Assembly: GCA_944323725.1 (NCBI GenBank)
Contig: CALUTP010000008.1
Coordinates: forward strand, 1-64,000
DNA length: 64,000 nucleotides
From: Candidatus Gastranaerophilales bacterium
GTDB taxonomy: Bacteria > Cyanobacteriota > Vampirovibrionia > Gastranaerophilales > Gastranaerophilaceae
Reading direction: 5' to 3'
The notes under the pieces: generated by a model
What the model was told of the DNA's origin: nothing
The model's database searches: none
What the model saw: only the letters and a program-made list of their open reading frames with translations
Part shown: one piece after another, positions 35,835 through 45,231 of the stretch
Layout of the letters: the number at the start of each line of letters is the position of its first letter
How positions within the stretch are numbered: the first letter of the stretch is position 1
Translations under genes and position numbers: made by a program

Positions 35835-37241
35835 TTATTTGGGAAGAGTAAATACAAATCTTACATTTTTTGAATCTCTTACCTCTGCTTTAATTGTTCC
35901 GTTATGTGCTTCTATTATTCTTTTGGCTATATACAGACCTAAGCCTGAACCTACTCTTTTATTTTCAATTGCATAGGATACAAATTTTTTGAATATTTCT
36001 TCTGGATTTATTTTTGTATAACCGTTTGTTTCATTTTTTATCGAAAATATAAAATATTTCTTATTTTCAGAAAGTTCCATTTCGATTATTGAATCTTTTG
36101 GAGAATTTTCTATTGCATTCATTAATAGGTTATGTATAACTCTTTTTATTTCAATAAAATCTATTAATGCTGTATTCTTTTTTGTTTTATTATTAAAAAC
36201 AGCTTTTTGTCTTTTCTCCATCATCAAATATTTTGTTTCTTCTATGCTTTCTATTATCAAAAGATTTAATGAATGATTTTCTTTTGTGAGAATTGTTGCA
36301 TTATTTTCATATTTATATTTGTTTAATACATTCTCTAGCAAATTCTTTATATATTTTGAAGCTGCAATCACATCACATACAATATCTTTTTTAAACCCTT
36401 CAGTTGTACTTTCATAAGTCTTTATCAAAAGTTCTAATGCTGCTATTTCTGAATTGATAGGAGATTTTAAATCATGTGTTATCATTGCAAAAAAGGATTC
36501 TTTTCTACTGTTTATTGCATCATTCAAACACTTTGTTTTCAACGCATTAAAAATCTGAGAACGCACAACATTAATATCAAAAGGTTTTTCTATATATGCA
36601 CAGGAACCTAAATCATACCCTTGAATTTTAGTTTCTGAATCTGACAGTGCTGATATAAACATTATTAAAGCATTTGAATTTAATTCTGTTTCTTTGATGA
36701 TTTTAGCAAGATCAAATCCTGATATTTCAGGCATCATTATATCAAGAAGAAATAAGTCAAATTTTTCTTTTTTAACAGCTTCTGCAGCGTCGTGCGGATT
36801 AATGAAAGTCGAAATATTTAAACCTGATGAAGCAAGAGTCTCAGCAAGAAGTTCTACATTTTGACGGTTATCATCCACTATCATTACTTTTAACCCGTCT
36901 AACCAGCTTTGACAATTACAAATAGGAGATTTTGGTTCTATTTTAATTTTTTCTTTAAAAAAATTATTGACTATTTTTTTCTCAAAAGGATAGGGGATAA
37001 CTGTTTTAATTCCAAATTTATTTGCAGTGAGGATTTCTTTTCTTGAAACTTTTTCTGAAGTTAACCATATTTCCAAATCTGGATTTTGTTTTTTCAAACC
37101 TTTTAATAAATTTAAATCTTTAAAATTTGTTTTTATAATGCAAAGTTTTTTGGAGGATAAGTCTTTAACCGCATTGGCAGTTTTTATATTTTCCAAAAAT
37201 ACAACCTTTTTGTCGTAAGACTCATCTATTAACTTTTGCAT
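35835..37241 (-). CDS. Hybrid response regulator-histidine kinase
   Basis: 468 residues, no membrane segment. Residues 1-105 are a degenerate receiver-like region. Residues about 116-235 are a receiver: VMIVDDNRQN acidic pocket, phospho-acceptor D167 in LFLLDIMMPE, conserved Lys219 in YIEKPFD. HisKA has H256 in FFAMITHDLKSPINSE, and HATPase shows N-box NLLMNAIENSPKD and the lid GSGLGLYIAKRI. A cytosolic REC-kinase relay. Its output partner is not visible. TAGAAT 9 bases from the ATG and TTGAAT 16 bases before it form the promoter, with no ribosome site. Confidence 0.88.
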   Translation of the reverse strand: MQKLIDESYDKKVVFLENIKTANAVKDLSSKKLCIIKTNFKDLNLLKGLKKQNPDLEIWLTSEKVSRKEILTANKFGIKTVIPYPFEKKIVNNFFKEKIKIEPKSPICNCQSWLDGLKVMIVDDNRQNVELLAETLASSGLNISTFINPHDAAEAVKKEKFDLFLLDIMMPEISGFDLAKIIKETELNSNALIMFISALSDSETKIQGYDLGSCAYIEKPFDINVVRSQIFNALKTKCLNDAINSRKESFFAMITHDLKSPINSEIAALELLIKTYESTTEGFKKDIVCDVIAASKYIKNLLENVLNKYKYENNATILTKENHSLNLLIIESIEETKYLMMEKRQKAVFNNKTKKNTALIDFIEIKRVIHNLLMNAIENSPKDSIIEMELSENKKYFIFSIKNETNGYTKINPEEIFKKFVSYAIENKRVGSGLGLYIAKRIIEAHNGTIKAEVRDSKNVRFVFTLPK

Positions 37242-37250
37242 AATACGACA

Positions 37251-37278
37251 ATTCTATTTATTAATTTTATTAATTCAA
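37251..37278 (-). promoter_or_regulatory. Promoter of hybrid kinase gene
   Basis: Minus-strand TTGAAT (37273-37278), a 16-base spacer and TAGAAT (37251-37256), 9 bases before ATG 37241. A short leader without a Shine-Dalgarno site. Confidence 0.45.
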
Positions 37279-37378
37279 TTACCTGACAGGGTATATTTTT
37301 TATATATTATTTATAGGGATTTATATGTTTGTTGAAGATTATTTTTATTAATGATAATATTTTATTGCGGGTGGATAT

Positions 37379-39277
37379 ATGACAAAAACATTAGAAGAAC
37401 TGGTTGCAGAAATAAAAAACCGCCTTGATATAGTTGAAGTAGTATCAGAACAGGTCATATTGAAAAAAAATGGCTCCCATTATTGGGGGTTATGTCCTTT
37501 TCATAAAGAAAAAACCCCTTCTTTTTCAGTAAATCCTCAACTTGGAATTTATAAATGTTTTGGCTGTGGAGCTGGTGGAGATGCTCTCAGGTTTATTATG
37601 CAAACAAAGGGAATTGAGTTTTTTGATTTGATTAAAGAACTTGCTGCAAGATTTAATCTTGAACTTCCAGATAATTACAAAAGAGCAGATAAATCCCGCG
37701 GACTAAGAGAAGAAATGATGAAAGCAACTCAAAAAGCTGCTGAATTTTATCATGATTTACTGTTAAATAAACATTCTAATGAAGGGGATACTGCTCTTGA
37801 ATATTTAACTAATCGTGGAATTTCCAGAGATATAATTAAAAAATTTACACTTGGTATCGCTCCAAAATCTTATACTACGCTTTATAATTTATTAAAAAAA
37901 GATTTTTCTGAAGAAATATTAGAAAAAGCAGGATTGATAGTTCCTGGCAGAGAAAGTCCCTATATAGACCGTTTTAGAAATAGAGTGATCATTCCTATAC
38001 AAAATGAAAATGGAGATTATGTTGCCTTTGGAGCAAGAGCACTAGAAAAAGACCAAAGCCCAAAATATTTAAATTCATCAGATTCCATAATATATAATAA
38101 AAGTAAACTTTTATATGGACTATATACAGCAAAAGAGGCTATAAAAGCAGAAGATGGTGTTATACTTATGGAAGGATATTTTGATGTCATTTCTGCTCAA
38201 GCTCATGGGATAGAAAATGCAGTAGCTTCTTGTGGTACAGCATTGACTTCTGACCATGTAAAACTTCTTTCTCGTTTTACAAAATCAAGAAGAATTTACC
38301 TTTCCTTTGATACTGACTCTGCTGGACAAAAGGCAACTGATAGAGGTGCTCATATTATTAAAGAAGCTTTTGAAGGATTAGGCAATATCAAACAATTTGA
38401 TGAAAGTTATATATCCGCTTCAGAAGATAAATATTCCTGTGAAATACGAGTTATTTCACCACCAGAAGGGAAAGATCCTGATGAATTTATTCGTTCTGTT
38501 GGTGCTGAAAGTTATAAGAATTTTGTCAAACACGCGCCTCTTTTAATTGATTTTCAGCTAAATAATTTATTAAAAGAAAAAAATAACTATAAAACTCCAC
38601 AGGAAAAAACTAAATATATTAAAATGATTATACCTGTTTTGAATGAAATAAATAATGAAATAATCCGTTCAGAATACACAAAAATGGTAGCCGATGCAAT
38701 TGGAATAGATGAAATTGCACTTGAAAAAGAAATCCAAAAAATTAATTCCGTAGACAATTTAGAGGTCAACGAAGATAAGGAAATTAAAAAAATTGTTACA
38801 AAAAGTTTAACAATTTCGGAAAAAGCGCAAAAAAATTTGTTGAGTGTTTTTTTTGTACCCGACAGTCATTTTACATTTGCCCAAATCAATGAAATGATTG
38901 ATAATTCGTACTTTTCCAATAAAACATTAATAAATGTAAAATCTACAATTGACAAATTAATTTGTACCGTAAATAATGTAAAGGAATTAATTGAGCAATT
39001 GTACACTGAATATATTGAAAATTCTGAAATACAGACAGTTTTAACTGACCTAATCAGTATATCAGAAGCTTTTACAAATCTGAAACCCGAAGACTTTGAA
39101 TGTGCAATTCAAGAAAATATTGCACGAATAAAACGCTGTCAATGGGAAGAAGAAAAAGAAAAAATGCGAAAATTATATAAAAATGCAGATGAAGACGAAA
39201 CAGAAGCCCTAAAAATTCAGATGCAGCTTAGAGATAAGATAAATAATAAAATAAAATTGGAGAAAATGAATGACTAA
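37379..39277 (+). CDS. dnaG: DNA primase
   Basis: 632 residues. CHC2-type zinc finger [20 protein letters not shown] followed by [14 protein letters not shown]; the Toprim core [13 protein letters not shown] and [13 protein letters not shown] carries the acidic metal ligands. A C-terminal helicase-binding region follows. Makes RNA primers at replication forks. It overlaps rpoD by 8 bases, the classic macromolecular-synthesis pairing. Confidence 0.97.
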   Translation: MTKTLEELVAEIKNRLDIVEVVSEQVILKKNGSHYWGLCPFHKEKTPSFSVNPQLGIYKCFGCGAGGDALRFIMQTKGIEFFDLIKELAARFNLELPDNYKRADKSRGLREEMMKATQKAAEFYHDLLLNKHSNEGDTALEYLTNRGISRDIIKKFTLGIAPKSYTTLYNLLKKDFSEEILEKAGLIVPGRESPYIDRFRNRVIIPIQNENGDYVAFGARALEKDQSPKYLNSSDSIIYNKSKLLYGLYTAKEAIKAEDGVILMEGYFDVISAQAHGIENAVASCGTALTSDHVKLLSRFTKSRRIYLSFDTDSAGQKATDRGAHIIKEAFEGLGNIKQFDESYISASEDKYSCEIRVISPPEGKDPDEFIRSVGAESYKNFVKHAPLLIDFQLNNLLKEKNNYKTPQEKTKYIKMIIPVLNEINNEIIRSEYTKMVADAIGIDEIALEKEIQKINSVDNLEVNEDKEIKKIVTKSLTISEKAQKNLLSVFFVPDSHFTFAQINEMIDNSYFSNKTLINVKSTIDKLICTVNNVKELIEQLYTEYIENSEIQTVLTDLISISEAFTNLKPEDFECAIQENIARIKRCQWEEEKEKMRKLYKNADEDETEALKIQMQLRDKINNKIKLEKMND

Positions 39278-40370
39278 AAAAAGACAACCAAACTCCTCTA
39301 TCATAAGTGTTCTTGAAGAAGAAAACTTGGATTTACATGAAATTGACGAGGATTCCCCGCTTGATGCAGAAGCAGATGGTGTTAATTATATGAATATGGA
39401 CATCAGTACTGATAATATTGAAGATATCGTTACTGAAAAAATGGAACATAAAATTAATCTTGATGACATTTATATGATGAATTCAAGCGAAGAAGATTCT
39501 CAAAATGATTTAGATGTACCAAAAGGTATTGCAGTTGATGATCCTGTAAGACTTTACTTAAGAGAAATTGGAAGAATAAAATTACTTTCTGCAAATGAAG
39601 AAATAGAACTTGCAAGAAAAATTCTTGAAGGCGGTACTCCTGGTGCAATAGCAAAAAGAAAACTTGTTCAAGCTAACTTACGTTTGGTTGTAAGTATTGC
39701 TAAAAAATATGTAGGTCGCGGTATGTTATTTCTTGATTTAATTCAAGAAGGCAATTTAGGTCTAATTCGTGCGGCTGAAAAATTTGATCACGAAAGAGGT
39801 TTTAAATTTTCAACATATGCAACATGGTGGATTAGACAGGCAATTACAAGAGCTATAGCTGATCAGGCCCGTACTATTCGTATCCCTGTACATATGGTAG
39901 AAACAATAAATAAACTTAAAAAAGTTACCCGAAGATTAGCTCAAGAGCTTTCAAGGAAACCTACCGAAGATGAATTAGCAATAGAAATGAATGTATCTAT
40001 ACCAAAACTTCGTGAAATTATAAAAATTGCTCAAGAACCATTATCTCTTGAAACACCTATTGGTAAAGAAGAAGATTCCAGATTGGGTGATTTTATAGAA
40101 GATAAAGAAGCAGATGCTCCAATAAAGACAGTAGCATCAGAACTATTAAGAGAAGACTTGGCAGAAGTTCTCTGCACATTATCTCCTCGAGAAAGAGATG
40201 TTCTTAGACTTCGTTTTGGAATGGACGATGGACGTCAAAGAACCTTAGAAGAGGTTGGCCAATTATTTGGTGTAACTCGTGAAAGAATCAGACAAATCGA
40301 AGCAAAAGCTCTAAGAAAACTTCGTCATCCAAATAGAAGTAAACGTCTTAGAGAATATGTTGAATCATAA
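39270..40370 (+). CDS. rpoD: Primary RNA polymerase sigma factor (sigma-70/RpoD)
   Basis: 366 residues. Region 1.2 [19 protein letters not shown]; region 2 [20 protein letters not shown] and [20 protein letters not shown]; region 3 [16 protein letters not shown]; region 4.2 [20 protein letters not shown], then RKLRHP. Group 1 features are complete. Directs RNA polymerase to TTGACA/TATAAT promoters of the kind seen here. Translation is coupled to dnaG by overlap. Confidence 0.97.
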   Translation: MTKKRQPNSSIISVLEEENLDLHEIDEDSPLDAEADGVNYMNMDISTDNIEDIVTEKMEHKINLDDIYMMNSSEEDSQNDLDVPKGIAVDDPVRLYLREIGRIKLLSANEEIELARKILEGGTPGAIAKRKLVQANLRLVVSIAKKYVGRGMLFLDLIQEGNLGLIRAAEKFDHERGFKFSTYATWWIRQAITRAIADQARTIRIPVHMVETINKLKKVTRRLAQELSRKPTEDELAIEMNVSIPKLREIIKIAQEPLSLETPIGKEEDSRLGDFIEDKEADAPIKTVASELLREDLAEVLCTLSPRERDVLRLRFGMDDGRQRTLEEVGQLFGVTRERIRQIEAKALRKLRHPNRSKRLREYVES

Positions 40371-40390
40371 TTTTTTTAATTATTTATTTG

Positions 40391-40418
40391 AAAAGCTCCC
40401 AAATTGGGAGCTTTTTTA
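40391..40418. terminator. Bidirectional terminator after rpoD
   Basis: AAAAGCTCCCAA (40391-40402) pairs perfectly with TTGGGAGCTTTT (40404-40415), with a T-run on one side and As on the other. It overlaps the 3' edge of the convergent gene. Confidence 0.85.
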
Positions 40419-40940
40419 CTTTTTATCACCTTTTGTTTTATCTTTCCAATCTAAATCGTTACAATGGAGGTAATCCATATTACTATTGTATATTACCCAA
40501 GCTGTACACCATCTTCCTTGATTATCTTTTTCCTTTCCTGAGATATTTCTTGTATCACAATAGTCATTAAATACATAATTCTTATCATTTTCCATTCCTC
40601 TTGGAACAAAACCATTCATTCCAAAATAAAAATTAAAAACATCCTTTCCTAATTTCATTTCTTTACTAGGAAATACCACCAAAAAATCTCCGCAAAAAGA
40701 GTCTTTATTACAGTCTTCATAACTTATCCTACCAAATTTAGCAACAAAAGCTGGAATATCCCTTGATACAATAAATATGATAGAAAGAGCAGTAGGTAAT
40801 CCTACATTATTTACTATTATTTCAATAGCAAAAGCTCTTGATGTAGATTTAAATACTTTAATTCCACTAAAATAATATTTTAATATCTGTAAATTCGAAA
40901 AAGAAAGTCTCGTCAATTGACAAGACTTATAAATATACAT
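40416..40940 (-). CDS. Truncated pilin-like protein
   Basis: 174 residues. The C-terminal part (LGKDVFNFYFGMNGF, NYVFNDYCDTRN, RWCTAWVIYNSNMDYLHC) matches the end of the prepilin at 22.8 kb (GKDFFMLYL, GCAIWLINNGNMDYLH), including the C-[AT]-x-W-[VL]-I-x-N-x-N-M-D-Y-L-H block. The leader and the FTLAEVLITLG helix are absent, and the region before residue 75 looks unlike a pilin. So it is a decayed or recombined pilin gene, perhaps a silent donor. However a strong promoter precedes it. No function can be given. Confidence 0.55.
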   Translation of the reverse strand: MYIYKSCQLTRLSFSNLQILKYYFSGIKVFKSTSRAFAIEIIVNNVGLPTALSIIFIVSRDIPAFVAKFGRISYEDCNKDSFCGDFLVVFPSKEMKLGKDVFNFYFGMNGFVPRGMENDKNYVFNDYCDTRNISGKEKDNQGRWCTAWVIYNSNMDYLHCNDLDWKDKTKGDKK

Positions 40941-40953
40941 TTACCCCACATAT

Positions 40954-40982
40954 GTTATATCATAAAACCAAATTTTTGTCAA
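40954..40982 (-). promoter_or_regulatory. Strong promoter before the truncated pilin-like gene
   Basis: Minus strand: TTGACA (40977-40982), a 17-base spacer and TATAAC (40954-40959). ATG 40940 is 13 bases away with a GTGGGG ribosome-like site. Confidence 0.6.
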
Positions 40983-41018
40983 GTTATATGAAATGTAAAA
41001 TTCTTGACTTAATAATAT

Positions 41019-41340
41019 TGTAGAAAACTCTGTTCAAAACAGTAGAAAACTTTTTTGTTTTCTACTGTTTTTTTTTTAAATTAATTTATTTATTTTTCTC
41101 TGTAGAAAACAACAGAAAGTTTTCTACTGTTTTTCTACATATGAATTTTATTATATATCAATAGTTTCAGAGAGTTTTCTACAAATAATTTATACTTATT
41201 ATTACTATTATTTATTTATATAATATTATATTTAATATATTTATAAAGAAATAGCTGTTCAAAACATATTTTTTATATTTATTTCATTGAGTAATAATTT
41301 ATAAGTAAAAATTTGTTTATATATAGTTTTTTTGGAAAAA
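41019..41340 (+). other. Candidate replication origin: seven TTTTCTAC[AT] boxes plus AT-rich tract before dnaN
   Basis: Seven copies of TTTTCTACA/T lie in 165 bases: 41019-41027(-), 41041-41049(-), 41058-41066(+), 41101-41109(-), 41120-41128(+), 41131-41139(+), 41175-41183(+). Four are TTTTCTACA and three end in T. This is one base from the cyanobacterial DnaA box TTTTCCACA. The following bases to about 41340 are nearly pure A+T, like an unwinding element, and dnaN begins at 41379. In several cyanobacteria oriC lies next to dnaN. dnaA is not in the window. Single copies of the 9-mer also occur inside engB and metG, so only the cluster is meaningful. Confidence 0.55.
41040..41077 (+). terminator. 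Hairpin with T-run inside the box cluster
   Basis: CAGTAGAAAAC (41040-41050) pairs perfectly with GTTTTCTACTG (41057-41067) and a long T-run follows. It has the form of an intrinsic terminator although no plus-strand gene ends nearby. The pairing may simply reflect two inverted copies of the box. Confidence 0.45.
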
Positions 41341-41378
41341 TTTTTATTTTAGAATAAAAATAATAAAAGGAGTAAGGG

Positions 41379-42500
41379 ATGAAATTTGTAATTAAAAAGG
41401 AAGATTTGTACAATGGCATAAAAATAGTAGAAAGAGCAACTAGTGTGAGAGCACTACAGCCAGTTTTATTAAATATATTAATAGAAACTATTAATAACAG
41501 TACAATAAAACTTGTTGCTACAGATTTGGATTTGACTGTAATAGCAGAAGTTGATGCTCAGGTAGAAGAAGAAGGAAAAATTACATTACCTTCAAAAACA
41601 CTGAATGAGATAGTATCAAAGCTTGGTGATAAATTAATTACATTTGAAATGCTAGAAGATTCAAATTCTGTAAATATAACATGTCAAAATTCTAAATTTG
41701 ATATAATAGGAATTTCTGCATCAGAATTTCCTCCAGAAGTCTATAATATAGAAACCAACGAGGAAGAAAGTTTTGAAATAGAAGTAAAACCATTAACAAA
41801 AGCAGTAAGACAGGCAGGATTTGCAGCTGCAAGTTATGAAACAAGTAATCTATTATCAGGTATTGTATTAGATATTCAAGGCGAAGTATTAGAGATTGCA
41901 TCTACAGATGGTAATAGGCTAGCTAGAGTTAGAGAAACAATAAAAAATAAAGAAAACAAATCAAAACAATTAATTATTCCATCAAAAACATTAAATGAAT
42001 TTATAAAAATGTCATCATTCATAGAAGAGGATTCTGTGAAAGTATATACTGAAAAAACAAAAATAATAATAAAATCAGAAAAAACAACAACAATTTCAAG
42101 ATTATTAGAAGGTCAATTTCCGAAATATAATCAGTTGATACCATCAGAAAGTCCAAAAGTAGCTGCAGTAAATGTCTCTCAGTTAATTTCAGCATTAGAA
42201 CGAGTATCAATTATGGTAAACGAAAAAACAAGTATAGTAAAAATGGAATTTTCACAAAATACATTAAAATTAATGGCAGATACTCCTGATTCAGGAAAAT
42301 CCGAAGAAGAATTAGCAATAAACTATAGTGCAGAAGATTTAACTATTGCTTTTAATTATAAATTTGTACTAGAAGCATTGAAAAATATAGATTGCGAAGA
42401 AGTAAATATTGGTCTAAATACACCATTATCAGCAACAGTATTAAGACCAAACAGCGAAGAAGATTTTGTTTGTTTGATAATGCCGGTTCAAATCAGATAG
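41379..42500 (+). CDS. dnaN: DNA polymerase III beta subunit (sliding clamp)
   Basis: 373 residues, usual length. Three clamp domains; recognisable are KFVIKKEDLYNGIKIVERAT (domain 1), SASEFPPEV, FAAASYETSNLLSGI (domain 2 start), TDGNRLARVR, LLEGQFPKYNQLIP, and the end EDFVCLIMPVQIR (clamp-typical M-P-V/M-R-L). Tethers polymerase and repair factors to DNA. AAAGGAG ribosome site. The preceding box cluster suggests linkage to oriC. Confidence 0.97.
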   Translation: MKFVIKKEDLYNGIKIVERATSVRALQPVLLNILIETINNSTIKLVATDLDLTVIAEVDAQVEEEGKITLPSKTLNEIVSKLGDKLITFEMLEDSNSVNITCQNSKFDIIGISASEFPPEVYNIETNEEESFEIEVKPLTKAVRQAGFAAASYETSNLLSGIVLDIQGEVLEIASTDGNRLARVRETIKNKENKSKQLIIPSKTLNEFIKMSSFIEEDSVKVYTEKTKIIIKSEKTTTISRLLEGQFPKYNQLIPSESPKVAAVNVSQLISALERVSIMVNEKTSIVKMEFSQNTLKLMADTPDSGKSEEELAINYSAEDLTIAFNYKFVLEALKNIDCEEVNIGLNTPLSATVLRPNSEEDFVCLIMPVQIR

Positions 42501-42544
42501 TAAAGATTTGTTACAGAAAAAATAATTATTGAAATTTAATATTT

Positions 42545-42580
42545 AAAAAAACTTCATGTAAATATGCGTGAAGTTTTTTT
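42545..42580 (+). terminator. Intrinsic terminator after dnaN
   Basis: ACTTCATG (42551-42558) pairs with CGTGAAGT (42567-42574) with one G-T pair, extended by A/T pairs, followed by seven Ts. Confidence 0.8.
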
Positions 42581-42598
42581 ATAAAGAGAGGCTTAATT

Positions 42599-43543
42599 AT
42601 GAGTTTAGATGGTATAAACACAACAAATGGACTAAATGCAGGTACTGCACAAACATCAGGTTCATCTAAAAAAAATCAACAACAAGTTTCCATATTTGGA
42701 GATAAAAATAATAACGGGATAGTGGATAAAAACGATTTTGCAGATGAAAAAACTGCACAAATAGCTCAAGAAAAAGGGCTAATTGGCAGAAAATGGGAAT
42801 CCGTAAAAGAATCAATAGCAAAACTTATTAATACAAATGCAAAAGAAAAAGGTTTAACAAGTGAAACAAGATACAATGAAGCAACGAAAGAAAATTATAA
42901 AGCCGATATAAAGAACGGACAAGAAATAAAAAGAACATACTATAAGGCAGATGGAAGTATAGATGAAATTATAAATCTTGATTATGATGAAAATGGAAAT
43001 ATATCATCGAAAGTATCTGTAAATGCTGATGGAAATTTGAAACATGCTTACAATTATAAGGATAATGAAATAGATAATTTTGTAGGCTATGACGATAAAG
43101 GTAATATGAATTTGTATATTGAATATGAAAATGGTAAATCAGTCAGAGCAACCGGTTATAATGACGGATATATAGTCAATGAAGAATATGACGCAAATGA
43201 AAATTTAAAAAATCGAACCATTTCATATACTGGAGATATTCCAAGTTATGATGATGGTAATATGGCAGAAATATCCAAAACAATGAATGATGCACGTAAT
43301 AAACTTCCGGTAGGCGGAAAAGAAGGTTCAGAGGCCTTTGATGAAGTTATTTCAAAAATATTTGGCGATAACTTAAAGTCAATAGATACAATGAGAGACG
43401 GCGGATCCTTAGAAATAAGATTAAATGATGGAAGTATGATTTATATGGATAATCAATTTTTGGTTGGAGATGGCAGTTTGACGATTACAAAGCCTGACGG
43501 AACAAAAGAAAAATATTCAAGTGAAGGACAAAAAATTGAGTAA
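42599..43543 (+). CDS. EF-hand plus YD-like repeat protein
   Basis: 314 residues. An EF-hand-like loop DKNNNGIVDKND (35-46) follows a Ser/Asn-rich start. From about residue 95 to 215 there are repeated strand-turn units around Y-x-[DE]-x-G (YYKADGSIDEI, DYDENGNISSK, GYDDKGNMNLY, EEYDANENLKN), resembling MORN/YD-type repeats. No signal peptide. The same opening order, EF-hand then such repeats, is seen in the 2084-residue protein at 50090. Possibly a stand-alone relative of its N-terminal module. Function unknown. Confidence 0.65.
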   Translation: MSLDGINTTNGLNAGTAQTSGSSKKNQQQVSIFGDKNNNGIVDKNDFADEKTAQIAQEKGLIGRKWESVKESIAKLINTNAKEKGLTSETRYNEATKENYKADIKNGQEIKRTYYKADGSIDEIINLDYDENGNISSKVSVNADGNLKHAYNYKDNEIDNFVGYDDKGNMNLYIEYENGKSVRATGYNDGYIVNEEYDANENLKNRTISYTGDIPSYDDGNMAEISKTMNDARNKLPVGGKEGSEAFDEVISKIFGDNLKSIDTMRDGGSLEIRLNDGSMIYMDNQFLVGDGSLTITKPDGTKEKYSSEGQKIE

Positions 43544-43550
43544 ATAAAAA

Positions 43551-43583
43551 TTAAAAGCGGACAATATATTTGTCCGCTTTTAA
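43551..43583. terminator. Bidirectional intrinsic terminator
   Basis: TTAAAAGCGGACAA (43551-43564) pairs perfectly with TTGTCCGCTTTTAA (43570-43583), 5-base loop, T-run within the right arm. Separates convergent genes. Confidence 0.85.
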
Positions 43584-43617
43584 AATAAACAATATAACCA
43601 AATAAAAAATAATAAAT

Positions 43618-45189
43618 TTATATTTTAGCAGATTTATCAGCTAACTCAGAGTCCACACGAAGGAATACAGGTGAGATATCTTCTTTTGATATAAGTTTAC
43701 CTTCATTAATGTTATCAGCTGTTAAATCGTCTAATTTTGTATCCAAATTGAATGATAATTGTTTAGCCATAGATTTAGCAATATTTGGACAATATGGATA
43801 AATAAGAGCTGATACAATGCACATAATTTCTAATACAGTAGTAATCACTTGTGCACATTCATCCATTTTGCCTTCTTTTGCTAATGTCCAAGGCGCATTA
43901 TCAGTGACAAATTTATTTGTCATATCAACGATACCAATAATTTCTTGAGCAGCTTCAGCAACTTCAAAATGGTTGAAGTGGTTTTCTACAATTTTAACGG
44001 TACCCAAAGCTTTTTTAGTTAATTCAACAGCACCATCAACAAGTGATAAGTTTTTAGGTTGAACAACTCCGTCAAAATATTTTACTAACATTGATAAAGT
44101 TCTGTTTAAAAGATTTCCCATACTATTTGCGAGATGAGCGTTAACTTTTTCTTTAAAGTCATCATCGGAATAGTTTCCGTCACGTCCGCAAGGAGCAGAA
44201 GTTGCCATGTAATATCTGAAAGCATCAGGCTCTTTAAGTTCAAAAGTTTCAAGAACAGACGTTGGAGAAATTACGTTGCCTAATGATTTTGACATTTTTG
44301 TTTCATCAATAGTAATCCAGCCGTGAGCAAGAATATGTTTAGGTAATGGCAAATCCAAAGCAAGCAAGAATGCAGGCCAATAGATACTATGAAATTTCAA
44401 AATATCTTTACCAATAACCTGAACATCTGCTGGCCAGTATTTGTTAAATTCACCAGAATTGCTTTCTGTATCATAACCTAAAGCAGTGATATAATTTGAT
44501 AGAGCATCAATCCATACATAAATAGATTGTTCATCATCCTCAAGAACGTCAATACCCCATTGAACATTTGATTTTGCTCTTGATACAGATATATCTTGAA
44601 TATCTTCAAGTTGATTAAGTACTTCATTTGCTCTAAATGATGGGATAATAAAATCAGGATTATCTTTTATGTGTTTAATAATAGCATCTTTATATTTTGT
44701 TAGTTTAAAGAAGTAATTTTCTTCGCTTACAACTTCTGGTTTTTTCAAGTGATCAGGACAAAGACCATCTTCTGTTAAATCTTTAGGATTAAGGAAACAT
44801 TCACAACCTGTGCAATATAGGCCTTCATAAGAATGTTTATAAATATCACCTTTTTCAACTAATTTTTTAAAGATTTTTTGAACAGCTTTTTCGTGATAAT
44901 CGTCAGTTGTTCTTATAAACTTTGAATAATCTATATCAAGAGCTTTCCAAGCATCTTTAAATTTTTGAGCATTTTCGTCGCATAATTCTTTTGGAGTCAA
45001 ACCCTTAGAAGCGGCAGTTTTTTGAATTTTTATACCATGTTCATCAGTACCAGTTAAAAAGAACATATCATCAGTTCTTTGAGAAAAATGTCTAGCGATA
45101 ATATCAGTTAATATTTTTTCATAAGCATGTCCAATATGCGGAGCACCGTTTACATAATCAATTGCTGTTGTTAAATAAAATTTATCCAT
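43618..45189 (-). CDS. metG: Methionyl-tRNA synthetase
   Basis: ATG 45189 has AGAGGAA upstream (523 residues). PHIGHAYEK gives the HIGH motif, ETKMSKSLGN the KMSKS motif, and CTGCECFLNPKDL with CPDH a zinc knuckle. The anticodon domain ends around residue 515, and the C-terminal tRNA-binding domain of longer MetRS forms is absent. Charges tRNA-Met. It follows the GT-C-like gene on the same strand after about 40 bases. Confidence 0.97.
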   Translation of the reverse strand: MDKFYLTTAIDYVNGAPHIGHAYEKILTDIIARHFSQRTDDMFFLTGTDEHGIKIQKTAASKGLTPKELCDENAQKFKDAWKALDIDYSKFIRTTDDYHEKAVQKIFKKLVEKGDIYKHSYEGLYCTGCECFLNPKDLTEDGLCPDHLKKPEVVSEENYFFKLTKYKDAIIKHIKDNPDFIIPSFRANEVLNQLEDIQDISVSRAKSNVQWGIDVLEDDEQSIYVWIDALSNYITALGYDTESNSGEFNKYWPADVQVIGKDILKFHSIYWPAFLLALDLPLPKHILAHGWITIDETKMSKSLGNVISPTSVLETFELKEPDAFRYYMATSAPCGRDGNYSDDDFKEKVNAHLANSMGNLLNRTLSMLVKYFDGVVQPKNLSLVDGAVELTKKALGTVKIVENHFNHFEVAEAAQEIIGIVDMTNKFVTDNAPWTLAKEGKMDECAQVITTVLEIMCIVSALIYPYCPNIAKSMAKQLSFNLDTKLDDLTADNINEGKLISKEDISPVFLRVDSELADKSAKI

Positions 45190-45231
45190 TCTTAGTTCCT
45201 CTTTTTTATATAAAAATTTTATCACGAAATA

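Noticed and set aside
41019-41183. CRISPR-like repeats upstream of dnaN
   Set aside because: The TTTTCTAC units are 9-mers in both orientations with irregular gaps of 1-50 bases; no equal spacers, no cas genes. Better read as protein-binding boxes.
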